This document shows, piece by piece, positions 23,374 to 30,056 of a stretch of 30,056 nucleotides of DNA. The stretch covers positions 1,723-31,778 of the forward strand of contig DADI01000074.1 in NCBI GenBank assembly GCA_002494975.1. Reading direction: 5' to 3'. The notes beneath the pieces are model-generated. The model made no database searches and was not told where the DNA came from. It was given only the letters and a program-made list of their open reading frames with translations. Position numbers and translations under genes: made by a program. Each line of letters starts with the position of its first letter. Position 1 is the first letter of the stretch. Source of the stretch: Euryarchaeota archaeon UBA556. Lineage in GTDB: Archaea > Thermoplasmatota > Poseidoniia > Poseidoniales > Thalassarchaeaceae.

Positions 23374-26300
23374 GTGCTAGAGACGCAGCTAAAATCCCTA
23401 AGAGGATTCAATCAATTAAGTTTGGATTATTGGAACCTAACGAAATACGTAAAATGTCAGCAGTTGAAGTAAAAACTGCAGATACTTATCGGGACGATGG
23501 TCATGCTTTCAAACAAGGTTTGATGGATCCTAAGATGGGGGTTATTGACCCTGGAGTCAGGTGTGAAACGTGTGGTAATAAACATGAAGAATGCCCAAGT
23601 CACTTTGGTCATATTGCTCTAGAGCTTCCTATTATGCATATAGGTTTTACAGATCTTATCAAGATGTCTTTGAAATCTACTTGCAATTCTTGCAGTAACA
23701 TATTATTGCATAGTCAAGCAAATTCTCATCCTCTTGACCCTGAGAAGTCGGAGCAAGATTATTATCGAGACAGAATCAAGGATGTTATGATAAAACATGG
23801 CGTAGGTTCTCGAGAATTTAAGAAGATAATCAAGGACGTAGAAAAAGAGTGTTCAAGTAAAAAGCGAACTATTTGTATGCACTGTGGTTCGGAACAAGGT
23901 AAGATAATTTTAGATAAACCTTCAACATTTAAAGAGAAGAAAGAAAATAAAGGTGAGCATAAATTAAATGCGAGAGACATCAGAGAATGGTTAGAGAGAA
24001 TCCCTGATGATCATTTGTTATTTATCGGAATGGATAAGGATTCTAGCCGTCCAGAATGGACAATAATGAAGGTACTTCCAGTCCCACCAATTACTGTAAG
24101 ACCGTCTATTACGCTAGATAGTGGTGATCGCTCTGAAGATGATTTGACTCATAAATTAGTTGATGTTTTGAGAATAAATCAGAGGCTTAGGGAAAATAGA
24201 GACGCAGGAGCTCCTCAATTAATTGTTGAAGATTTGTGGGAACTGCTTCAATATCACTGTACTACATATTTCGATAATCAAACTAGTGGTATACCGCCTG
24301 CTAGACATCGTTCAGGCAGACCTCTGAAAACATTAACACAACGACTGAAAGGTAAGGAAGGTAGATTCCGTTCTAACTTGTCTGGTAAGAGAGTTAACTT
24401 TTGTGCAAGAACTGTAATATCACCAGATCCTAATCTAGGAATTAATGAAGTCGGTATTCCCGTCAAAACTGCTAAAGAGTTGACAGTTCCTGTCCGTGTT
24501 ACTAACAGAAACAGAGAACAACTTCGCCAAATGATTCTTCGTGGACCTGATGTTCATCCTGGTGTCAATTATATCATTCGTGGAGATACTCTTAGAGTCA
24601 GAATTACTGACCGAACAAAGTATATCTGGGCTGGTTTCAGATGCATGAATCCTGATTGTAACTCTGGAAGTGACGATGAACCTTATTCTGGATACAGACC
24701 TGATTTAAATCAGGTATTGCCAGCGCCTAATTTCTTACCTGGTCTAGAACTGAAGCGCCAAATGAGAAGAAACTCAATTGGTGATTTAGAAGAAGAGTGG
24801 GGAGTAGATCTAGAAAAAACAATTTCTAACCTTAGAGGCGAAGAAAGTGAAGGGTCTGTGAAGGGGCAGAGTCTGCCACTTGATGACCCAAGGGCTTTAA
24901 TCCACAATCGTTGGGTTTGGGAACATTCTAATCCTAATGATGATTATCCTGAGCATCTAGAAGTAAACTGCCCACATTGTGGAAGTCCTTCTGTAGAAAA
25001 TGATTTTGGTGAATCTTATCAAACAGATGTAGAAGATAGACTAAGCACAGTCGATCGTGATGGTAACCCTAAACCGGGTGTTGTTATAGAAAGGCACTTA
25101 ATTGACGGTGACGTTACTATATTCAACAGACAACCATCACTTCATAGAATGTCGATGATGGTTCATGAAATTAGAGTTATGGAAGGTAAGACATTTAGGT
25201 TTAATTTAGCTGATTGTACACCTTATAATGCTGATTTTGATGGAGACGAAATGAATCTTCACGTTATTCAGTCAGAAGAAGCAAGAGCTGAAGCCAAAAT
25301 TCTAATGAGAGTTCAAGAACATATCATTACTCCTAGATATGGAGGTTCAGTAATTGGAGGGATACACGATCATATTTCTGGATCATATCTGCTTACTCAC
25401 GGTCAAAAACTTCTTCCAGAAAAACTAGTTATGGAGATTCTTGGTGCTGTTGGTTGGGATGGAGAATTACCAGAATTAAAAGAAATTGATGGTAAAACTG
25501 GTTACATTGGTTCTGATGTTCTAAGTTTGATTGTTCCGGGTGGCTTCAATCTTGAATATACTAGTCGTTCAGGTGACCAAGTTCAAGTTAGCGAAGGTAA
25601 TGTCACTGGGACTATTGATAAGAGAGGTATTGGTGCTGAAGATGGTAGACTATTAGATGCAGTAGTACAAACTCATGGCTCAGATATTGGTGCTGAATTC
25701 ATCAATCGAATGACTAAGATGACAATTGCAATTTGTACTGCAATGGGCTTTACAACAGGTATTGATGATGAAGATCTTCCTCCTGAAGCGAAGGCTAAGA
25801 TTGCTGAAATTAATAGTACAGCTAGTGATAATGTGAATAAAGAACTAGAACTGTTTGGAAAAGATGGTCGCAGATATGAAACTCGTCCTGGTAGAACCGC
25901 TGAAGAAACTTTGGAAGAGAATATTCTGAATATTCTTGACTCTGGTAAAGCTGAATCTGGTAAGGTTGCTAAAGAATTCCTTGGCGACGACAACTCAGCT
26001 GTATTGATGGCGACATCTGGTGCAAGAGGTTCTATGGATAACCTAGCAATGATGGCAGGTTCTATCGGGCAGCCTAAGGTTAGAGGTAAAAGACTGGAAA
26101 GAGGATATCAAGAAAGAGTTCTTTCACACTTCCAGAGAGGCGTTAAAGGTGCTCAAGAAAAAGGATTCGTATCTTCATCATTCAAGAGAGGATTAGAACC
26201 TACTGAATTCTTTATGCTATCTGTATCAGGTAGGGAATCACTTGTGGATACTGCGGTTCGTACTTCTAAGTCAGGATACATGCAACGTAGGCTGATTAAC

Positions 26301-26474
26301 GCTATGGATGATTTGAAAGTCGCCAACGATGATATGCGATCAGTAAGAAACACAGCTGATAGAATCATTCAATTCGAATACGGAGAAGATAAGGTCGACC
26401 CTGCAAGAAGTAGAAAGGGTGAACCTTTCGATGTCAATCAGGTTCTTGATGATGCATTAGGGGGTGCTAACTGA
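23370..26474 (+). CDS. rpoA1: RNA polymerase subunit A' with a cysteine-bearing insertion
   Basis: The 1034-residue protein is the N-terminal part of the largest polymerase subunit. The clamp zinc site is C65-x2-C68...C75-x2-H78 and CNSC near 105-108 with CMHC at 169-172; the active-site loop is [13 protein letters not shown] (619-631), preceded by [21 protein letters not shown]. Archaeal A' usually has about 870-900 residues. The extra length lies mostly between [17 protein letters not shown] (396-412) and VVIERHL (571-577), where a segment of about 150 residues carries C425-x4-C430 and C534-PH-C537, a likely zinc site. The gene overlaps rpoB by 4 bases and rpoA2 by one base (TGATG). Confidence 0.97.
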   Translation: MSARDAAKIPKRIQSIKFGLLEPNEIRKMSAVEVKTADTYRDDGHAFKQGLMDPKMGVIDPGVRCETCGNKHEECPSHFGHIALELPIMHIGFTDLIKMSLKSTCNSCSNILLHSQANSHPLDPEKSEQDYYRDRIKDVMIKHGVGSREFKKIIKDVEKECSSKKRTICMHCGSEQGKIILDKPSTFKEKKENKGEHKLNARDIREWLERIPDDHLLFIGMDKDSSRPEWTIMKVLPVPPITVRPSITLDSGDRSEDDLTHKLVDVLRINQRLRENRDAGAPQLIVEDLWELLQYHCTTYFDNQTSGIPPARHRSGRPLKTLTQRLKGKEGRFRSNLSGKRVNFCARTVISPDPNLGINEVGIPVKTAKELTVPVRVTNRNREQLRQMILRGPDVHPGVNYIIRGDTLRVRITDRTKYIWAGFRCMNPDCNSGSDDEPYSGYRPDLNQVLPAPNFLPGLELKRQMRRNSIGDLEEEWGVDLEKTISNLRGEESEGSVKGQSLPLDDPRALIHNRWVWEHSNPNDDYPEHLEVNCPHCGSPSVENDFGESYQTDVEDRLSTVDRDGNPKPGVVIERHLIDGDVTIFNRQPSLHRMSMMVHEIRVMEGKTFRFNLADCTPYNADFDGDEMNLHVIQSEEARAEAKILMRVQEHIITPRYGGSVIGGIHDHISGSYLLTHGQKLLPEKLVMEILGAVGWDGELPELKEIDGKTGYIGSDVLSLIVPGGFNLEYTSRSGDQVQVSEGNVTGTIDKRGIGAEDGRLLDAVVQTHGSDIGAEFINRMTKMTIAICTAMGFTTGIDDEDLPPEAKAKIAEINSTASDNVNKELELFGKDGRRYETRPGRTAEETLEENILNILDSGKAESGKVAKEFLGDDNSAVLMATSGARGSMDNLAMMAGSIGQPKVRGKRLERGYQERVLSHFQRGVKGAQEKGFVSSSFKRGLEPTEFFMLSVSGRESLVDTAVRTSKSGYMQRRLINAMDDLKVANDDMRSVRNTADRIIQFEYGEDKVDPARSRKGEPFDVNQVLDDALGGAN

Positions 26475-28051
26475 TGGTAGTTAAGAGTGCAACAAAAAAG
26501 AAGTTAATGGATCTTGGGATCGAAGAAGAATATGCTCATAAACTTGCAGATGATAAGAAATGGGATGATGTTAAGATACTAACTTCTTCACAAATTGCTC
26601 AGATTTGTGGTACCGACTCAGGAACAGCTACTAAGATTTTCGAAGTAATGGCAGGTTCTTCAAAAGCAGCACAAAGAGCGGCTGCTAGAATCGATAAAAC
26701 CTTACTCAGAAGAAAGGCGGGTCCAAGAAGATCTTCTAAGAGGACAACTCTACCCATCCAATCTTACGATTCAGAGTCAAAAATGGTTCAAATCCTCCGA
26801 GATGTCGATGTAGAATCTGAATTATTTACTCAACTGACCGACGTTTCAGTAAAATTGAATACTCAAATGTCACCCAGAATAATAAATGATTTAGTTAATG
26901 CATTAATTGCAAGAGGTGAAACAAAATTAACTCCCGCCAAAGCAAAGAAAGTAATTTCTTCTGCTAACAATCATCTTCTCTTATCCAGAGTAGATCCCCA
27001 TGAAGCAGTTGGAATTACTACTGCTCAATCAATTGGTGAACCTGGAACGCAAATGACGATGAGAACGTTTCACTATGCGGGTGTTGCTACAGTTAACGTA
27101 ACTCAAGGTCTTCCGAGAATTATAGAAATCGTAGATGCAAGAAAAGTACCTAATACTCCGACTATGAGAATTTATTTAGATGAAAATAATGCTAAGGGTA
27201 AGCCACTTAGAACTAATGAAAAATTAGTCCAAGAAATAGCTGCAGGTTTAGAAACCACAACTACTAGAGACATTGCTAATATTGATGTTGATATCACACA
27301 ACGTCATATCAGCCTATCTCTAAACAACGCTAATTTACGTGTTAAGAAAATGAATGGTGCTGAAGTTAGAGATAAATTATCTCGTGCATTAAGGCTCTTT
27401 GTCCAGGCTGACAATGACGATAAACCAAAGGTTCTCAAAATCATACCTGGCATTGCTAAAGAAGAAGAATTAGCTACACTTGCAAGTGATCCACCTACAT
27501 ATACTGCTCTTCTTCAACTTGAAGAGAAAATTAAGAAATTACGCTTGAAAGGCCTCCCAGATATTATGAGGGCTAACGTTCAAGGTCCAAATGCAGAAAC
27601 TGGAGAGTACTATATCTCAACTATTGGTTCTAATTTATCTAAAGTCAGCGAATATGCTGGTGTAGATCGAGGAAGAACATATACGAATAATATTACTGAG
27701 ATACACAATTATTTAGGTATTGAAGCAGCACGACAAGCAATAATCAATGAAATGCTATTAACTCTCGAAGGTGCAGGTTTAGATGTTGATGTCAGGCATC
27801 TTTTGATGGTTGCAGATGTTATGACTAGCGAAGGTGAAGTGCGTGCAATTGGTCGACACGGAGTTAGCGGTACTAAGCACAGTATTCTTGCTAGGTCTGC
27901 TTTCGAAGTAACTGTTACACATCTTCTAAGAGCAGGAATTATTGGTGAGCGTGATGAACTACGTGGAGTTACAGAGAATATTATTGTTGGTCAACCAGTC
28001 GCATTAGGTACTGGTAGTGTTGACTTATTTTATATTCCAGAGGATGCATAA
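26474..28051 (+). CDS. rpoA2: RNA polymerase subunit A'' with N-terminal extension
   Basis: The 525-residue protein is the C-terminal part of the largest polymerase subunit and holds the bridge helix/trigger loop region, [17 protein letters not shown] with [12 protein letters not shown] from about residue 177, and the ending [25 protein letters not shown]. Archaeal A'' is normally about 390 residues; here about 125 extra precede the conserved core. The first 42 ([14 protein letters not shown]...AHKLADD) match the N-terminus of RpoH, and a basic helical stretch follows ([20 protein letters not shown]). It starts with a one-base overlap to rpoA1 and is followed 12 bases later by rpl30e. Confidence 0.97.
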   Translation: MVVKSATKKKLMDLGIEEEYAHKLADDKKWDDVKILTSSQIAQICGTDSGTATKIFEVMAGSSKAAQRAAARIDKTLLRRKAGPRRSSKRTTLPIQSYDSESKMVQILRDVDVESELFTQLTDVSVKLNTQMSPRIINDLVNALIARGETKLTPAKAKKVISSANNHLLLSRVDPHEAVGITTAQSIGEPGTQMTMRTFHYAGVATVNVTQGLPRIIEIVDARKVPNTPTMRIYLDENNAKGKPLRTNEKLVQEIAAGLETTTTRDIANIDVDITQRHISLSLNNANLRVKKMNGAEVRDKLSRALRLFVQADNDDKPKVLKIIPGIAKEEELATLASDPPTYTALLQLEEKIKKLRLKGLPDIMRANVQGPNAETGEYYISTIGSNLSKVSEYAGVDRGRTYTNNITEIHNYLGIEAARQAIINEMLLTLEGAGLDVDVRHLLMVADVMTSEGEVRAIGRHGVSGTKHSILARSAFEVTVTHLLRAGIIGERDELRGVTENIIVGQPVALGTGSVDLFYIPEDA

Positions 28052-28063
28052 GGAGGCTTATAT

Positions 28064-28360
28064 ATGGATTTAGCAAGACAATTAAAACAAGGAATTAGCA
28101 CTGGAAATCTACTATTTGGGCAGCGCCAAACAAAGGGCGCCTGCTCTAAAGGCGATGCTCGTATGGTATTGGTCGCAGCCAACTGTCCCAAATCATATAT
28201 CACAGATATCAAACAAAATCATCCTGATGTAACTGTACATCAAGTAACTCTAGTTAACAGACAACTTGGTGCAGCTTGTGCTAAGCCTTTCCCTGTTAGT
28301 GCAGTTTGTATATTAGATCCAGGGCAGAGTGAATTACTTTCTCTTACAATGAACGTTTGA
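28064..28360 (+). CDS. rpl30e: Ribosomal protein L30e
   Basis: The 98-residue protein matches archaeal L30e, a large-subunit protein of the L7Ae/L30e RNA-binding fold: LKQGISTGNLLFGQRQT (family: lk-tGk-v-G), MVLVAANCPKS (family: ViiAsNcPk), RQLGAACAKPFPVSAVCILDPGQS (family: LG-CGkpf-Vs-laI-DpG-S). AGGAGG lies about 9 bases before the ATG. Its position after rpoA2 is the usual archaeal one; NusA and rps12/rps7, which commonly follow, are absent from this window. Confidence 0.92.
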   Translation: MDLARQLKQGISTGNLLFGQRQTKGACSKGDARMVLVAANCPKSYITDIKQNHPDVTVHQVTLVNRQLGAACAKPFPVSAVCILDPGQSELLSLTMNV

Positions 28361-28370
28361 ATAAAATAAT

Positions 28371-28400
28371 TTTACTCTATAATGGGTATTTTTATTCTAT
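28371..28400 (+). promoter_or_regulatory. T-rich end of the rpo operon and TATA box of the next gene
   Basis: After the L30e stop comes TTTACT and then TATTTTTATT (28387-28394 region). The T-run can terminate the polymerase operon. The same TATTTTTATT is centred about 30 bases before the ATG at 28424, the right distance for a TATA box of a leaderless gene. Either or both readings are possible. Confidence 0.35.
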
Positions 28401-28423
28401 CCAATACGTTCTTTTGAAGTGAG

Positions 28424-29383
28424 ATGATACAATCCGAGACCATGGAACAAACAGTTCGTGATATTCTAGCTTCACGAACAGTCAGGTTGGAACCAGTTTT
28501 CGAAACCTTTCAGGTATACGGTTTTAGATGCCTAGGAATAGCAGAAAAAATTCTAGATTTTGATGACGATAATTCATCTCCAGTTTATGTATGGCACGTT
28601 CAAGACGACATATTGCCCCTCTCGAAGAATGAAATTGAAAGGTGGTCTGTTGATGTACCTGGAAAACGTCATTGGATACTTAGTGAGAGAGAGTTCAATG
28701 AGAATATTTTTGAAGATATTTCTGATATTTTTCAAATTGACGCATGGGGGCCGAAAAAACTCTCACGTTGGATAGGAGAAGCAGTTTTGCGAGGTGATTT
28801 GGTAGTTAGTCAAAATAATCGAAACCTTGATACAAAAATCTCTGATGTTGAAGTTAAAGTAGATAAAGTCTTAAATTCTGTGACTTTAACTGCATTAATA
28901 GAATTAAATGAGTGGCTAGATAGAGAATCTATGAGCATGTTGAATACTTTACCTGTATTGATCAATGTCAAATTATGGGATGTATCAGGTATAATGTTAG
29001 GTCCTAATTCTGAAAAACATACTAAAAAATGGTCATATATCGAAGACCCGTGGTCTAAGAAAATTTATTTATTCAATGATGAAGATATACTTCTCGACTC
29101 TCCCAATTTACGAAAAATAAATCCATTACCGAATAGTTGGGAAAATATTAACTCATTAAAAACAAAATTGCAGCCATTACTTGATTTTCGCCAGAAAGAA
29201 AAATTATCAAATAGCCATGATAAAGTCAAATCAACTATGTTAGAATGGTGGAGAGTTGATTTAGATACATTGTCGCTTGAATCCTCATATGCTCAAATAC
29301 CTGCGTGGATACTAATGTTTGAAGATGGTGGGGAAAAAATTCTCCATGGCCGTAATGGTCAAACCTATCAAATAGATAACTAA
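28424..29383 (+). CDS. Unrecognised soluble protein, 319 residues
   Basis: I do not recognise this protein. It is soluble, without signal peptide or membrane helix. Residues 1-135 look like one alpha/beta domain (RTVRLEPVFETFQVYGFRCLG; VYVWHVQD; HWILSEREF; then FQIDAWGPKKLSRWIGEAVL), a pattern reminiscent of restriction-endonuclease-like folds, but no clear catalytic D...ExK set is visible. The C-terminal part is Trp rich (WSYIEDPWSKK, MLEWWRVDLD) and ends in a beta-rich tail. An alternative start is M7 at 28442. It replaces the nusA/rps12 genes that usually follow L30e in archaea. Its stop overlaps the stop of the convergent coiled-coil gene by 4 bases. Confidence 0.75.
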   Translation: MIQSETMEQTVRDILASRTVRLEPVFETFQVYGFRCLGIAEKILDFDDDNSSPVYVWHVQDDILPLSKNEIERWSVDVPGKRHWILSEREFNENIFEDISDIFQIDAWGPKKLSRWIGEAVLRGDLVVSQNNRNLDTKISDVEVKVDKVLNSVTLTALIELNEWLDRESMSMLNTLPVLINVKLWDVSGIMLGPNSEKHTKKWSYIEDPWSKKIYLFNDEDILLDSPNLRKINPLPNSWENINSLKTKLQPLLDFRQKEKLSNSHDKVKSTMLEWWRVDLDTLSLESSYAQIPAWILMFEDGGEKILHGRNGQTYQIDN

Positions 29384-30056
29384 TTTCTTTGTAGAGCCAT
29401 GAGTTCATCAGTTGACAAAGTATCTCCTGACATCAATCTGGACATTAAATCAGTCACTTCAAGCTTACTGCCCGTATCATCATCTAAGTTCTTCTCCTGT
29501 GCAACCATTGCTTTGAATAAATCTTGTATAGAGTGTATACTTCTTAATGAAACAACATATTTATTATGTAGTAAATCCGCTTCTCTTTTAGATCGGATGA
29601 CTCCTTCTTGTGATGAATTTGCTTTCGCTCTAAGGCGATCGACTTCTTCAGATAATTCTATCATTAAATCATGAGATTCTTGAGCAGTAGTCACTGCTTC
29701 TTCAACAAGCCTGTGAGCTTCTTCTTGAGACTTTGCTGCACTTCTAATATTTGATTCTAGTTCTGAAAAAGCGTTTTCAACTTTATTTGCTTTAATATTT
29801 TTTAACTCTTGATATAATTTTTTCATTTCTCTCTCGAAATTTTTCTCTTTACCTTGGAAGTGACCATAGTTGAATTTCATATCCATTTTATCTATGTCGC
29901 TTCTAATAGTTCGCTCATTTCTCTTCTTTTCTCTTTTTTCCTGTTTCTTAGGCTCAATTGCAGGTTTTTTCTCTTGTAATTCTGCACGTAATTGCTTCAG
30001 TACAGTTGATCTTTCCGCGCGAATTATTTTTAGTTCCTTGACTTTACTGTTTGCTT
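29380..30056 (-). CDS. Coiled-coil protein (COG1340-like), 5' end beyond the window
   Basis: The frame stays open from its stop to the right edge, 224 codons without a stop, so the start lies outside; an internal ATG at 29886 is not needed as start. The upstream part reads KELKIIRAERSTVLKQLRAE and REKKRNERTIRSDIDKM, charged helical sequence that continues smoothly into the rest. The product is almost all coiled coil with heptads from the edge to about residue 160 (LYQELKNIKANKVENAF; LSEEVDRLRAKANSSQE; KREADLLHNKYV). The segment EEVDRLRAKANSSQE...EADLLHNKYVVSL resembles the archaeal coiled-coil family COG1340 of unknown function. The end is a short Leu/Met helix (VTDLMSRLMSGDTLSTDELM). Confidence 0.8.
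   Translation of the reverse strand, partial: ANSKVKELKIIRAERSTVLKQLRAELQEKKPAIEPKKQEKREKKRNERTIRSDIDKMDMKFNYGHFQGKEKNFEREMKKLYQELKNIKANKVENAFSELESNIRSAAKSQEEAHRLVEEAVTTAQESHDLMIELSEEVDRLRAKANSSQEGVIRSKREADLLHNKYVVSLRSIHSIQDLFKAMVAQEKNLDDDTGSKLEVTDLMSRLMSGDTLSTDELMALQRN

Overview
The window looks like chromosome from a planktonic marine archaeon of the Thermoplasmatota, most likely Marine Group II (Candidatus Poseidoniales). The reasons are an archaeal information-processing set (aIF6, RpoH-B-A'-A'', L30e, a Pop5-like RNase P subunit), a single unsplit rpoB, low GC, very short gaps, SD-like GGTGAT starts mixed with leaderless starts, and aerobic heterotroph genes (propionyl-CoA carboxylation, a Rieske/cytochrome b complex). 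The genus-level identity is inference; there is no 16S rRNA in the window.

Layout. 1-1510: 3' part of 23S rRNA, then 5S rRNA. 1570-2232: aIF6. 2233-4677 (minus): carboxyltransferase, a small basic subunit and the biotin carrier of an acyl/propionyl-CoA carboxylase, then a small Cys/His protein. 4789-6754 (plus): B12-binding subunit of methylmalonyl-CoA mutase, its MeaB chaperone GTPase, and a dolichol-kinase-like membrane protein. Together the two divergent clusters cover part of propionyl-CoA to succinyl-CoA; biotin carboxylase, epimerase and the mutase catalytic subunit are not here. 6769-8842: a possible small membrane protein and asparagine synthetase. 8863-9502 (minus): a two-helix membrane protein and a 2[4Fe-4S] ferredoxin.

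9858-15644 (minus) is the most distinctive region. It is a five-gene operon for a Rieske/cytochrome b complex in which the cytochrome b C-terminal half (Qo motif PDWY) is fused in one 928-residue chain to a large predicted extracellular domain, a further membrane helix, and a cytoplasmic HdrD-like module with two [4Fe-4S] motifs and two intact CCG domains. Upstream genes give a b6-type cytochrome b, a Rieske protein, a two-helix protein and an anchored extracytoplasmic protein with a CTCH motif in the place where a cytochrome c1 might be expected.

15793-18750: a TPR-like protein, a divergent FtsZ/tubulin-family GTPase, a Pop5-like RNase P protein, and a fused HemK-type methyltransferase/biotin-protein ligase. 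19051-28360: the RNA polymerase operon rpoH-rpoB-rpoA1-rpoA2-rpl30e, with unusual lineage insertions: RpoH and RpoA2 carry the same N-terminal domain, RpoA1 carries a cysteine-containing insertion of about 150 residues, and RpoB one of about 80. 28424-30056: an unrecognised protein and a coiled-coil protein that runs off the right edge. I saw no CRISPR array, insertion sequence, tRNA or phage gene.
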